A DNA stretch of 64,000 nt, taken from positions 310,001-374,000 of the forward strand of contig NZ_PGVF01000001.1 in the NCBI RefSeq assembly GCF_002860285.1, given 5' to 3'. Each line of letters starts with the position of its first letter. Within the stretch, counting starts at the first letter, position 1. The notes beneath the pieces were generated by a model. That model saw only the letters and a program-made list of their open reading frames with translations, was not told the origin of the DNA and made no database searches. The position numbers were made by a program, and so were the translations under genes. Shown piece by piece: positions 48,008-56,360 of this stretch. The stretch is from Bacillus sp. M6-12 (GTDB lineage: Bacteria > Bacillota > Bacilli > Bacillales > DSM-1321).

Positions 48008-49057
48008 TTACAATAATTCTGTTAATGCGGATTCACTCATTAAAGCTAAATCAATCACATATAAATCATTTCCATTTTTCATTACATCAATAGAATATTG
48101 TCCTTTTAAATGTAATTCAGGTAACAATTCCAGAATTTCTTTCCTAACTTTAGGTAAAAACTCGTTGTATTCAGACATAAGTTTCTCTTCATGTTTTAAA
48201 TATGTTTGATAGTCTGCTTCCATTGAGTCTGACAGTCCAGCTTTTAACGCCCTTTTCATCACGATTGGATTCCAATATGGAACAATCCCGATTAATTCTT
48301 TCGTATCACAATCTACGAATGCTCTAAATTCAGTACGTAATGGCATACCGTTATAAATCGTAGGATTATTCTCCACATCCTCTATATACTCTCGCACCAC
48401 TAAGTCAACGGTTTGTCCAGCTCCAAGTCTCATGGCAAAATTGTTGATAACTTGAAAATACTCACCCATTTCTCTTGGTTCAAAGCATTTTGCATTAGCA
48501 AATTGGAATTTGGAACTAAAAGTGCCAGTTTTAATAAAGTACGTCTTCCCATCTTCTAATTCAAATTGATTAAATATAATTTCATTAAACAATGCTTTAT
48601 CTTCTTTTGAGGTATCTTGATACTCCAATCGAATAAATTGTGCTAATTCTATTGGTAGTCGGAACACTTTCGTCTTCGGACAAATCAATTCTGATTTAGT
48701 TTTTGATAATCCATATTGAACTTCTTTTAACCAGTTAAACATACTATTTTTATTATCAGCAAAACGACCATAAAGTTTTTCTGTTAAATCACTTACACTA
48801 ATCGTTCGAGATAATAAATTTTTAAGTTGAGTTCTCTCTGCAGACTCTTCTGGTAAATGATTAATTCGGTTTTCCAGGTCATTAATCATTCCATCTACAT
48901 CGAAACCATCTGAACGAGCAATTTTTCCAGGTACAATCGCACGTTGGGCTGTTAGCTTATTCATGTTTTCAACCAATTTTTTCATTGCCTGTACAGATGG
49001 ATGATAAGTCGCATCCTCATAGTTTATTGGGTTTAATAATTCATTCTTTTTTTCCAT
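48008..49057 (-). CDS. ATP-grasp-fold protein, D123-like (349 aa)
   Basis: ATG start after AAAGGAGAAGATATTAA. Long helical N-terminal region, then an ATP-grasp-like core: KTYFIKTGTFSSKF (Lys-containing loop), LVVREYIED, RTEFRAFVDCDTKELIG and YSIDVMKNGNDLYVIDLALM (Asp residues of the Mg site). The order resembles CDC123/D123-like ATP-grasp proteins and phage relatives. The ligase substrate is unknown. It is the largest product in the 15-kb minus-strand block after the dehydrogenase-size genes. Confidence 0.6.
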   Translation of the reverse strand: MEKKNELLNPINYEDATYHPSVQAMKKLVENMNKLTAQRAIVPGKIARSDGFDVDGMINDLENRINHLPEESAERTQLKNLLSRTISVSDLTEKLYGRFADNKNSMFNWLKEVQYGLSKTKSELICPKTKVFRLPIELAQFIRLEYQDTSKEDKALFNEIIFNQFELEDGKTYFIKTGTFSSKFQFANAKCFEPREMGEYFQVINNFAMRLGAGQTVDLVVREYIEDVENNPTIYNGMPLRTEFRAFVDCDTKELIGIVPYWNPIVMKRALKAGLSDSMEADYQTYLKHEEKLMSEYNEFLPKVRKEILELLPELHLKGQYSIDVMKNGNDLYVIDLALMSESALTELL

Positions 49058-49143
49058 TTAATATCTTCTCCTTTAATATAAGCTCACGTAATGTATGTTT
49101 GCTTATTTTTATATGTTCTTTATGTTCCTTCGCATTTCTTAGA

Positions 49144-49287
49144 CTATTTCTTATTTATCTCTTCAAGAACACTACCACAATACCAACAAGTAAATCTTGT
49201 TGTACTTATCTCATGTTCATGACTTAAACACTTTTGATTTGAACATTTTCTTACCTTCCTATGACTTTCTAAAATGTCATTTTTCAC
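49144..49287 (-). CDS. Small zinc-ribbon protein (47 aa)
   Basis: GTG overlaps the TGA stop of the upstream gene (GTGA); RBS AGAGG inside that gene. Four Cys (CSNQKC and CWYC) and two His form a zinc ribbon-like site. Previously invisible as it is too short for a simple length filter. Confidence 0.7.
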   Translation of the reverse strand: MKNDILESHRKVRKCSNQKCLSHEHEISTTRFTCWYCGSVLEEINKK

Positions 49288-49676
49288 TTTTTCAATACCT
49301 CTTTCATATGTTCTTGAATTGTTCCTTCCCCAAGCTCTATAATTTTAGCTTTATACAGAATGGTTTCGTATTCAAAGAAGAAAGTCTCCATATTCACGAC
49401 TGTATATCCAGTAGCAAATCCTTTGAAAACATCCAATACTTCCATTACTCTCTTCGCAAAAGTAAAGGTTGTTTGATTTTTTACGGTTGGCAGTTTATCA
49501 AACTCGTCAAACATATCATGAGTTTTTATATCTCCAATTTCAGTAAGTTCCATTTGGAATACCGTTTTTTCTCCGATACGGACAAAAATTCCGTCTAAAG
49601 AGGAACTACTGTATCCTGCTTCCAATCCTTTTACCTCATTAAAAATTACGTGTAGCTTGTGAATTAATTCAAACAT
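49284..49676 (-). CDS. Hypothetical protein (130 aa)
   Basis: ATG after TTTGGAGGGAATTAGA. Beta-rich start (FELIHKLHVIFNEVKGLEAG, DGIFVRIGEKTVFQMEL) and helical end. Family unknown. Coupled to the zinc ribbon gene. Confidence 0.7.
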   Translation of the reverse strand: MFELIHKLHVIFNEVKGLEAGYSSSSLDGIFVRIGEKTVFQMELTEIGDIKTHDMFDEFDKLPTVKNQTTFTFAKRVMEVLDVFKGFATGYTVVNMETFFFEYETILYKAKIIELGEGTIQEHMKEVLKK

Positions 49677-49696
49677 TCTAATTCCCTCCAAATGTC

Positions 49697-49740
49697 GTTC
49701 TAAACAGAACTCCTTTTATATAAATAACTTTATATTATAA
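49697..49740 (-). promoter_or_regulatory. TATAATATA promoter with AGG stem-loop leader
   Basis: CTTATAATATAAAG, 12 nt, AAAAGG and a GTTCT-GTTT-AGAAC hairpin, then the RBS. Confidence 0.7.
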
Positions 49741-49790
49741 GCATGTAGAGAGTTATCCATTCTTTTCATGAAGCCATTTATATCACGCAT

Positions 49791-49833
49791 AAAAAAGAAG
49801 AAACATATCTTTTTATTGATACATTTCTTCATT
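49791..49833 (-). terminator. Rho-independent terminator
   Basis: GAAGAAATGTATC/GATATGTTTCTTC stem and T6 on the - strand. Confidence 0.8.
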
Positions 49834-49844
49834 TTTATTTCTTT

Positions 49845-50054
49845 CTAATTTATGAAATAATCTTTTTCCTTTATCTTATTTAGCAATAGAATTAAATCAT
49901 CTATATCATCCTTATTTATCGGAATTGATACTTCTTCATTAGGATTGCATAATATAAATGTTTCATCTGTCGCTTGATACATTTGTAATCTTTTTTCACC
50001 TTTATAGAATTGTAAAACGCCTTCTTTATTTAAAATAAAATTATTTTTAGCCAC
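49845..50054 (-). CDS. Hypothetical protein (69 aa)
   Basis: GTG start after GAAGGAGTTATGAATA. Beta-hairpin start (NNFILNKEGVLQFYKGEKRL) and acidic helix (DDIDDLILLLNKIKEK). Not recognised. Confidence 0.7.
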   Translation of the reverse strand: MAKNNFILNKEGVLQFYKGEKRLQMYQATDETFILCNPNEEVSIPINKDDIDDLILLLNKIKEKDYFIN

Positions 50055-50125
50055 TATTCATAACTCCTTCAAAATCCATGTATTACGTATTTTTCATTAC
50101 TCATGGTCTTTCTTTACAAATGGTA

Positions 50126-50476
50126 TCAATCAAGATTTATATTTGCTTTAGCAAATTCCTCCCAAGATTTAGCTTCCTCTTCTATCTTGTCTTGAATGAT
50201 TTTTTGATATGCCTTTTTATCTTCTTCTGTTCCTTTAATCAGTTCGCAATCCATAAACTTTTCAAAGTTGTTACCGAAAAGATGATAAATGCTATCGGCT
50301 TCTTCATTTTCTTTATCATAAATGCCTGGACATTCTCTTTCAAAGGTATAAAGTCCATTATCCTCTTCAAAGTATTGAGGGGTTAATTTGACCGTTTGAT
50401 TGATAAGGTCTTCTCTCTCATACTGGATACACCATTCCTGACCAAATTTAACGCTATCTCCACGCTCTATGTTCAT
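50126..50476 (-). CDS. Hypothetical protein (116 aa)
   Basis: ATG overlaps the stop of the upstream gene (ATGA) with AAAAAGGAGAG inside it. Beta-rich N-terminus (ERGDSVKFGQEWCIQYERED) and a helical acidic end. Function unknown. Confidence 0.7.
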   Translation of the reverse strand: MNIERGDSVKFGQEWCIQYEREDLINQTVKLTPQYFEEDNGLYTFERECPGIYDKENEEADSIYHLFGNNFEKFMDCELIKGTEEDKKAYQKIIQDKIEEEAKSWEEFAKANINLD

Positions 50477-51027
50477 ATTACATTCTCTCCTTTTTCTTTC
50501 CCTATTGTTGTATCCCAAAAATAATTAAATAGCTCTTCCAGAATTTCGTTTTGAACAACTGGAAATTGTTCTGCATGTAGATAGGCTTGGGTTTCCTCTG
50601 ATAAAAAGGAAGCTGTTCCATCTCCACTAAACATACAATTTTGGAGTTTCCAATAATGACCTTCTAAGAATTCTTCTAATGCTTTTCTCTCTTCATAAGA
50701 TAATTCTCTGAATTTATCATATTCTTTTTGACCATCATAGCTTTTATATAGCGTTAGATTGGCTAACCAGCCAAATTCATTCATGATGCTGTTATAATAA
50801 AAGCCATGCCAACCAAATGTTTTGGTTTCTTCTTCAAAAAGGAACTTTCCATGTTCTGCTCTATGTTTCATGTCTATTAAAAACAAAGCATAGCACAGCT
50901 TCATTGAATTAAAGTGAAAATATCGTTCTCTTTGTCGGAAATCATCCTGAATATAAATCAAATAGTACGCCATTTGAATCAATTTTGAAGGTTTTCGTTT
51001 CGACTTCCATTTAAATAAATTGAACAA
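50473..51027 (-). CDS. Panacea (SocA-like)-domain protein (184 aa)
   Basis: ATG start with GGCAGGAGGAAAAAAGATT upstream. The pattern of PSKLIQMAYYLIY, FNSMKLCYALFLIDMK and TFGWHGFYYNSIMNEF matches the Panacea domain (DUF4065), which acts as a universal antitoxin scaffold. The usual W-x-x-GP is replaced by WHGFYYN. Its coupled downstream partner (116 aa) could be the matching toxin, but that is only from position. Confidence 0.55.
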   Translation of the reverse strand: MFNLFKWKSKRKPSKLIQMAYYLIYIQDDFRQRERYFHFNSMKLCYALFLIDMKHRAEHGKFLFEEETKTFGWHGFYYNSIMNEFGWLANLTLYKSYDGQKEYDKFRELSYEERKALEEFLEGHYWKLQNCMFSGDGTASFLSEETQAYLHAEQFPVVQNEILEELFNYFWDTTIGKEKGENVI

Positions 51028-51044
51028 TCTTTTTTCCTCCTGCC

Positions 51045-51224
51045 TTAAACATATTCAATATCCGTTTCAACACCAAGATTTTCTTTTAAAAACTTTCTAA
51101 TTTGTTGGATAGTCCCAAAGTCTGCCATAACAGCATCTTCTTTAATATTAGACCACACTGGCAAATGACAATATGTGTTAAAACCAATTAGAAATAAATG
51201 CTTACTACCTTTGATACAAAACAT
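51045..51224 (-). CDS. Hypothetical protein (59 aa)
   Basis: ATG start with ACAAGGGTGAATAGAT upstream, 20 bp after the preceding gene. Mixed: FCIKGSKHLFLIGFNTYCHL, then IQQIRKFLKENLGV. Not recognised; probably in the same operon. Confidence 0.65.
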   Translation of the reverse strand: MFCIKGSKHLFLIGFNTYCHLPVWSNIKEDAVMADFGTIQQIRKFLKENLGVETDIEYV

Positions 51225-51244
51225 ATCTATTCACCCTTGTTTGA

Positions 51245-51448
51245 TTATTGGTACTTGATTTTTTCAATCGGTATCACTGGTTCACTTGTATAAAGTTTCC
51301 CTGGAATAATAGGAAGTATGATTTTATCTAAACGTACATAAGCACCACGTTTATTATAATAAAACATAAATGTTCCTTTTACCCATTCGTTAATTTCATC
51401 AACAAAAGCCCATACCTTTTCTCCTTCTTTAAATGTTTCCTCACTCAT
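51245..51448 (-). CDS. Hypothetical protein (67 aa)
   Basis: ATG start with GGAGGAGAGAGC upstream. The pattern FKEGEKVWAFVDEINEWVKG suggests a small SH3-like barrel, as in many phage accessory proteins. Has a leader of the common type. Confidence 0.7.
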   Translation of the reverse strand: MSEETFKEGEKVWAFVDEINEWVKGTFMFYYNKRGAYVRLDKIILPIIPGKLYTSEPVIPIEKIKYQ

Positions 51449-51468
51449 GCTCTCTCCTCCATAAATCG

Positions 51469-51513
51469 GTTCATAATAGAACGCCTTTTATATAAAAACT
51501 ATTACTATAGTAG
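51469..51513 (-). promoter_or_regulatory. TATA promoter with AGG stem-loop leader
   Basis: CTACTATAGTAATAG, AAAAGGC and a GTTC-TATTAT-GAAC hairpin. Confidence 0.6.
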
Positions 51514-51538
51514 AAATTAGAAAGTAAGATTATTCTCA

Positions 51539-51576
51539 ATAAAAAAGAGTGTCTGAATAAAACAGACACCCTTCTT
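51539..51576 (-). terminator. Rho-independent terminator
   Basis: GGGTGTCTG/CAGACAC stem and T6 on the - strand. Confidence 0.8.
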
Positions 51577-51605
51577 GTTATTTGATAAAGCCATCAAATT
51601 GTTTA

Positions 51606-51773
51606 TTACTTATACAAATCTTCATTGTATTCACCGTTTTTCTTTAGCATATATTCGATGCCTTCAACAAAGCCTTTACTCCATTTGTCACCATTATTTA
51701 CCCATTCTAATTGATGTTTTTTGAGCAATTCTTTTAATTCATCTGTCAATTGTTGATTATTGTTTTCACTCAT
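51606..51773 (-). CDS. Hypothetical protein (55 aa)
   Basis: ATG with AAGAAAGGATTGTTTTA upstream. Helical, hydrophilic (NNNQQLTDELKELLKKHQLE, WVNNGDKW). No family recognised. Confidence 0.65.
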   Translation of the reverse strand: MSENNNQQLTDELKELLKKHQLEWVNNGDKWSKGFVEGIEYMLKKNGEYNEDLYK

Positions 51774-51833
51774 TAAAACAATCCTTTCTTGCTGGATAAT
51801 ATAGTTTTGTATCTAAATCTATTAATCAATAGA

Positions 51834-52727
51834 TTATGCCACCTGACCTTTACGTTCATAGGCAATCTCATGACCAACATCTCCGTTTGCCAATTGAATC
51901 CCTTCGTAAAGTTTCGTCAAATCTACATCCTTTTTTAATTTAATGGTAACAGTTAAAGTGCTATAATCGACTTCAAACACGTCTCCATTGTAACCATGAC
52001 CAATTAAATCATAAGGGTCTTCTAACATATCAGCCAAAGCAAGTCGCTCTTCTTCTGACTTACAAGAAAACACAAACTCTTCTCCTGCTTTTCCATCAAA
52101 GATTTCTTCAATTGGCATAGTTCCTAAAGGGCTATTTGGCTTTAATGTATAGATATGAAACACATAGACTACTTCAATGTCTTTTTCGTCATACAAATAT
52201 TCATACTCTATTTCATGGTTGCCAATATATTCGCCCCATTTATGCCAACGCCAACCGCCCCATTCGGGTTGATGTTTTTTATAAATAGGTGTCATGGTAA
52301 TGAAGTGACCTTGAGTTCCTTTTTCTAAATGTGACCATTTATCCAATATTTGTTGCTCATTATCACATACACCATAAGAAACATGTCGTGAATCACCATA
52401 CAAGGCTAACTTATACATTTCCGCTATCTCAAATAGGGAAATAAACTTCATATCACGCTCTTTACGGTAATTCCATGCTTTATGAGCTTCTTCATAACCA
52501 ATACCGTATGGAGAGTGAATATCAAGATTAGCTTCGCTAAACCAATGTTCAGCATTTAAACCAGTGTAATAGATACCCTCTCTTATTTTAAATCCTTCAT
52601 GTTGATTAGAAATAAAAGGTGAACCAAATTTCTTTACGGTTTCATCTCTATTATAATCACTTTCTTCAAATGCTTTGTTCCATTCTTTTGATGGTGCGAA
52701 AATTGGAAATGTTACATCTGCTAACAT
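51834..52727 (-). CDS. Hypothetical protein (297 aa)
   Basis: ATG start with CAGGGGGTATTAGA upstream. Many Trp and aromatic residues (AEHWFSEANLDIHSPYGIGY, HQPEWGGWRWHKWGEYIGNH). Acidic beta-rich C-terminus. No membrane segments. No domain recognised. Confidence 0.75.
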   Translation of the reverse strand: MLADVTFPIFAPSKEWNKAFEESDYNRDETVKKFGSPFISNQHEGFKIREGIYYTGLNAEHWFSEANLDIHSPYGIGYEEAHKAWNYRKERDMKFISLFEIAEMYKLALYGDSRHVSYGVCDNEQQILDKWSHLEKGTQGHFITMTPIYKKHQPEWGGWRWHKWGEYIGNHEIEYEYLYDEKDIEVVYVFHIYTLKPNSPLGTMPIEEIFDGKAGEEFVFSCKSEEERLALADMLEDPYDLIGHGYNGDVFEVDYSTLTVTIKLKKDVDLTKLYEGIQLANGDVGHEIAYERKGQVA

Positions 52728-52788
52728 TCTAATACCCCCTGTAATATGTTCTTTTCCTGATTTTTTGTTTTTACCATGTTAAGATTGA

Positions 52789-53142
52789 TTAAAATTCTTC
52801 CTCAAAAACGATGCCAACCGTTTCTAATACTGCTAAACAAATCGCCAACATAGGTGTTGAAGCAATACCGTAATGTTGAGCATCAGCTCCCATTTGGTTT
52901 TTAAAGTTTACTTCTGTTTGCGTTTGATTTCGGTCAATAATCGCTCTCCAATTTTTGTCTTTGCACACCTTATCCAATGCCATCCAAGCGTCTTCAAGGT
53001 CTACAGAAGGAGTAAATCCTGAGTGGGTTTTCCCTTCTTCATCTTTGTAAGCAATTGTATGAGGTTCTGGATACCCGACTGTATAGATTTGTGTCCAGCC
53101 CATTACTTTTTCTGCTACCAACTTATCAAATTCTTTATTCAT
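52789..53142 (-). CDS. Phage ABA-sandwich-domain-like protein (117 aa)
   Basis: ATG after ATGGAGGCTAAAGAC, preferred over an earlier in-frame ATG. The pattern LVAEKVMGWTQIYTVGYP, FTPSVDLEDAWMALDKVC, GADAQHYGIASTPMLAICLA matches the phage ABA-sandwich family found in many Bacillus and Listeria phages. This supports a phage origin for the block. Function unknown. Confidence 0.75.
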   Translation of the reverse strand: MNKEFDKLVAEKVMGWTQIYTVGYPEPHTIAYKDEEGKTHSGFTPSVDLEDAWMALDKVCKDKNWRAIIDRNQTQTEVNFKNQMGADAQHYGIASTPMLAICLAVLETVGIVFEEEF

Positions 53143-53159
53143 GTCTTTAGCCTCCATAT

Positions 53160-53206
53160 GTATTCTAAAAAGAACACCTATTATATAAACCTTTTACTAT
53201 AGTAGA
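53160..53206 (-). promoter_or_regulatory. TATA promoter with AGG stem-loop leader
   Basis: CTACTATAGTAAAAGG, TATATAATAGGT and then GTTCT-TTTT-AGAAT extended to GTGTTCT/AGAATAC. Almost identical to the copy at 54.6 kb. Confidence 0.7.
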
Positions 53207-53241
53207 AAAAAACACACCCCTTTATAACGGATGTGTTTTAC
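53207..53241 (-). terminator. Rho-independent terminator
   Basis: ACACATCCG/GGGGTGTGT stem with T7 on the - strand; matches the one at 54.7 kb. Confidence 0.8.
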
Positions 53242-53253
53242 CAAAAATATTAT

Positions 53254-53505
53254 TCAATCATTATCCTCATTATCATCTTCTGTTGTGAAATATTCGGAAA
53301 ACTCACTACTGTTTTTAATGAACTCGCTTAAAGATTCCATGACTCCCACAGTATCTTCTACATGTGTTTCATTTGGATTTTGCTCCGCTAAAACTTCGTA
53401 TATGTGAGTCAATTCAGGTGAAATTTCCACTTTTTCATTACGTGCTGTGTAATAAAGTGCTTTAAAGATGATATCAGCTTGTATTGTATTGATAGAATGT
53501 TTCAT
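53254..53505 (-). CDS. Hypothetical acidic protein (83 aa)
   Basis: ATG start, RBS AAGGGGTATTCAA. Helical, ending in TTEDDNEDND. Family unknown. Confidence 0.7.
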   Translation of the reverse strand: MKHSINTIQADIIFKALYYTARNEKVEISPELTHIYEVLAEQNPNETHVEDTVGVMESLSEFIKNSSEFSEYFTTEDDNEDND

Positions 53506-53570
53506 TTGAATACCCCTTTTTAATTATTCTTATACCTGTTAGTTTGTTTTTTCTTCATCTATTCTATATA

Positions 53571-54032
53571 TTAAATAGAAATGCAATACTTTTTAAATGT
53601 GTCAAAATTCAACGGTGGAATCCAATCAAATGAATGATTTACTGTATCCCAAAATTCTGATTCGTCACTAATTCCAAATTTCTCTACACGTTGAATATTT
53701 TTTGTCATTAATTCCAAGCAACTATTAAACAAATCTTCAATACCACAATCTCTGTATTGTCGATAAGTATATAATTCATTGTTTAAATACACTCCGACAC
53801 TTCCACCAAAGTAAATAATACTTAATTTCGTATCCTTTGCATGTACCTTTCCCCATTCTTCACTCTTTGTCCCAACCATAAAGTAAACCCTTTGATTTTC
53901 TTCATTCATATAATTACTCATAGGTTCAAAAGAATAACCTTGTTCACGAAGTTCTTCTACCTTTTTAAAGATTTCACTTGGTAGTGAACTTTCTAATTTA
54001 ATTTGTTCTTGAACTCTTTTTAATTGCTTCAT
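53571..54032 (-). CDS. Hypothetical protein (153 aa)
   Basis: ATG start with GGAAGAGATAAA upstream. Helical N-terminus, beta-rich centre (QRVYFMVGTKSEEWGKVHAK, LSIIYFGGSVGVYLNNELY), helical end. Possibly a ligand-binding fold; not recognised. Confidence 0.7.
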   Translation of the reverse strand: MKQLKRVQEQIKLESSLPSEIFKKVEELREQGYSFEPMSNYMNEENQRVYFMVGTKSEEWGKVHAKDTKLSIIYFGGSVGVYLNNELYTYRQYRDCGIEDLFNSCLELMTKNIQRVEKFGISDESEFWDTVNHSFDWIPPLNFDTFKKYCISI

Positions 54033-54072
54033 TTTATCTCTTCCTTTTCCTTTTATTTAATTCTTTTTCCTG

Positions 54073-54234
54073 TTAGAATTCGCCATCCCACATTAATTCT
54101 TCTTTAATACACCATACACCGTTTTCATCTTGATACATGCCTAACGTATTAAATTCTTCTTCTACTTCACCCATATTCATTCGGTGTTCTTCTGAATCTG
54201 TTGAATAAACGATATTTACATTATCTTGTGCCAT
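54073..54234 (-). CDS. Hypothetical protein (53 aa)
   Basis: ATG start with AAGGAGCGAATTAACA upstream. Acidic, single Cys (WCIKEELMWDGEF end). Between two longer genes in the operon. Confidence 0.65.
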   Translation of the reverse strand: MAQDNVNIVYSTDSEEHRMNMGEVEEEFNTLGMYQDENGVWCIKEELMWDGEF

Positions 54235-54254
54235 TGTTAATTCGCTCCTTTTCC

Positions 54255-54602
54255 TTATCGAACTTCCATGTAGTAATTAAATCCACCATAAGCTCTGTCC
54301 AGATTAAATGTAATCCCTTTCTCACGTAAGAACTGAACCAATTTATCACGTTGCGTTAATGTCATAAATAGACAGTGACGACCTGACCACTTATCTTTTT
54401 CCAACTCTAAACCTGGTAAATACATCAATTCATTCATTTCATGAGTAGAAAATTGAGTTTGACGACTGTATTTGGATAAATGACCGCAAATATATTGAGC
54501 AAATTCCTTAAACAGATTTTCTGTTACTGTAAAACATCCTCTGTAATACGTGCCATCTTCACTCCATGTTTGTTTGTTAAAGCTAATCTTTACCTGTTTC
54601 AT
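54255..54602 (-). CDS. Hypothetical protein (115 aa)
   Basis: ATG with TAGGAGGCGTTTTTG upstream. Mixed fold with several Tyr and Cys (TYYRGCFTVTENLFKEFAQY, YGGFNYYMEV end). Not recognised. Confidence 0.7.
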   Translation of the reverse strand: MKQVKISFNKQTWSEDGTYYRGCFTVTENLFKEFAQYICGHLSKYSRQTQFSTHEMNELMYLPGLELEKDKWSGRHCLFMTLTQRDKLVQFLREKGITFNLDRAYGGFNYYMEVR

Positions 54603-54623
54603 CAAAAACGCCTCCTAAATTAT

Positions 54624-54670
54624 GTATTCTAAAGAGAATACCTACTATATAAAAACTCTTTCTATAGTAG
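54624..54670 (-). promoter_or_regulatory. TATA promoter with AGG stem-loop leader
   Basis: CTACTATAGAAAGAG, TATATAGTAGGT and a perfect 7-bp hairpin GTATTCT-CTTT-AGAATAC. Confidence 0.7.
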
Positions 54671-54704
54671 AAAAAAACACACCCATTTATAACGGATGTG
54701 TTTA
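54671..54704 (-). terminator. Rho-independent terminator
   Basis: ACACATCCG/GGGTGTGT stem with T7 on the - strand; nearly the same as at 53.2 kb. Confidence 0.8.
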
Positions 54705-54746
54705 TTCCAGCATAGATTTAAAGGATACCTTTATGAATCATGTATA

Positions 54747-54947
54747 TCAGCTTAATGCTAATAGAACATCATCAAAGAGAAGTTTTAATTCCTCAATGGT
54801 TGTACCTTTTTCCTCATATTCCTTGTAGATACTTACCAATTCAACTGCAGTATCATCAGTGATTTCCCCACTTTTGATTTTGTTTTCTAAAATCCCAACC
54901 TTTACAGCTAAATGGTTCTTTAATTGTTCTTTTTCAATCGTATTCAT
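54747..54947 (-). CDS. Hypothetical protein (66 aa)
   Basis: ATG chosen because AAAGGGGAAACATA lies directly ahead. Helical with Leu/Glu heptads (AVKVGILENKIKSGEITDD). Family unknown. Confidence 0.65.
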   Translation of the reverse strand: MNTIEKEQLKNHLAVKVGILENKIKSGEITDDTAVELVSIYKEYEEKGTTIEELKLLFDDVLLALS

Positions 54948-55055
54948 TATGTTTCCCCTTTCAAAAATCATACCTTTTATCAAAATATCTATCAGACTCA
55001 TGACTTAACATAGTATATCTACTACTTAAAATCAATAATTGACCTGTAATGTGCC

Positions 55056-55310
55056 TTAATGAAAGAACATGTTCTTGTTTACTTTCTTATTTATTTTCCT
55101 AATGACATCCCAGTTTTTGGGGTCACTGATTCGATAAGAATACTCTTTATGCCAAATATTTATTCTCTCAATATCCGTTTCAGTTAAGGTTTCATAAGGA
55201 TTTCTTTCTTTTTTCGCCTTAACGTAACCGTTTCTAAATCCAAAACGATATACAATGAGCAAACAAGGTACAAAAACAATGGTTAATGCAATTGTGATAA
55301 ATTCAAACAT
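55056..55310 (-). CDS. Membrane-anchored small protein (84 aa)
   Basis: ATG start with AAAAGGTGATTAT upstream. One N-terminal helix (FITIALTIVFVPCLLIVYRF) followed by a basic soluble part. No known domain. Confidence 0.7.
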   Translation of the reverse strand: MFEFITIALTIVFVPCLLIVYRFGFRNGYVKAKKERNPYETLTETDIERINIWHKEYSYRISDPKNWDVIRKINKKVNKNMFFH

Positions 55311-55333
55311 ATAATCACCTTTTCTTTCCCACT

Positions 55334-55540
55334 TTATAGTTGGATATATTTCTTACCTTCCTCTGTTAATCGAACTGCTCCATGAAGAAAAGTAGAATGG
55401 TGATAGATTTCTACCAACCCTTTCTTTTCTAAAGCATAAATCGTTCTCTCTTGAAACGCATCTTTCGGGTGATGCTTTCCATGTTTATATGGTTGTAAAA
55501 GAGATTCTAATACCTTTTGTTGAGTTTCTGATACCTTCAT
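55334..55540 (-). CDS. Small winged-helix-like protein (68 aa)
   Basis: ATG overlaps the stop of the upstream gene by 4 nt. The layout TQQKVLESLLQPYKHG, AFQERTIYALEKKGLVEIYH and GAVRLTEEGKKY looks like a MarR/PadR-type winged helix without further domains. Likely a transcription modulator. Confidence 0.6.
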   Translation of the reverse strand: MKVSETQQKVLESLLQPYKHGKHHPKDAFQERTIYALEKKGLVEIYHHSTFLHGAVRLTEEGKKYIQL

Positions 55541-55998
55541 TGTGCAATTCCCCCTGTAACCAATTGTGATAGAGTTCGTGTTTCATAACCCTCAATTTCC
55601 GTATAGTATGTTCCATTTTCATTGGATATAAGACTGCGTTTAATCGTTCTTTCTCCTGATTGGTCATATACATTAATACTGAAATTCTTTTCATCTGTAA
55701 TGTCCACGTCAATTCTCAAAGGACAAAAAGAAGAACGATTTTCAATCTTCCAGACTACTAAAAGGGTTCTTGACGTTCCACTGTAACCTAACTGACTATC
55801 ATGTAAATACGAAATGGTATAAAATAAACCATCTGTATCATATTTGTGGTCAGACAGTACAGGTAAATCTAAAAAATCTTCACAAACAAATGATGAAAGA
55901 AGCAATAACCCAAATTGATATTTGCGTATTTCTTTCTCTTCCAAGTGCGGAAGTTTTGGCTTACCTGTTTCGACCATTTCTTTTAGTGTTTTGTTCAT
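55537..55998 (-). CDS. Hypothetical protein (153 aa)
   Basis: ATG start after AAGGAGAGATAGTGAT. Beta-rich centre (CPLRIDVDITDEKNFSINVY) and Ser/Thr-rich regions. Not recognised. Coupled to the winged-helix gene. Confidence 0.7.
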   Translation of the reverse strand: MNKTLKEMVETGKPKLPHLEEKEIRKYQFGLLLLSSFVCEDFLDLPVLSDHKYDTDGLFYTISYLHDSQLGYSGTSRTLLVVWKIENRSSFCPLRIDVDITDEKNFSINVYDQSGERTIKRSLISNENGTYYTEIEGYETRTLSQLVTGGIAQ

Positions 55999-56052
55999 AT
56001 CACTATCTCTCCTTTTGATTATGTACCTATAAATAGATACTTCCTAATTAGT

Positions 56053-56099
56053 CATTCTAAAAAGAACGCCTTTTATATAAAGTCTGTTATTATTATAGG
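56053..56099 (-). promoter_or_regulatory. TATAAT promoter with AGG stem-loop leader
   Basis: CCTATAATAATAAC, TATATAAAAGGC and a CGTTCT-TTTT-AGAATG hairpin with one G-U pair. Confidence 0.7.
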
Positions 56100-56140
56100 G
56101 AAAAGGTCTTCTTTTATAAGAGAATGGTCTTTCTTTACAA

Positions 56141-56175
56141 TCAAAAAAGACAGAGGATAATTCCCCTGTCTACTT
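56141..56175 (-). terminator. Rho-independent terminator
   Basis: GACAGGGGAA/TTATCCTCTGTC stem and T6 on the - strand. Confidence 0.8.
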
Positions 56176-56182
56176 GCTCCAT

Positions 56183-56359
56183 TTAATAACTATTCATTGG
56201 ATTAGCGGTTGCGTGTCCGTAAATTTTACGACCTCTTCCTTCCTCCACTTCCGTAACTCGATACCAACGATTGGTTTCGTCATCTCTAATAATATCGTTT
56301 TTACTTGGTTTATATGAGAAAGAAAATATCTTTTCCCCATTAACATAAAACGGATACAT
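56183..56359 (-). CDS. Hypothetical protein (58 aa)
   Basis: ATG immediately follows the zinc ribbon gene's stop (TAATATG). Beta-rich (YPFYVNGEKIFSFSYKPSK) and basic end (GRGRKIYGHATANPMNSY). Not recognised. Confidence 0.65.
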   Translation of the reverse strand: MYPFYVNGEKIFSFSYKPSKNDIIRDDETNRWYRVTEVEEGRGRKIYGHATANPMNSY

Positions 56360-56360
56360 A

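Noticed and set aside
52748..52790. Stem-loop leader before the 297-aa gene
   Set aside because: An AGG-like stretch exists but no paired arms could be found.
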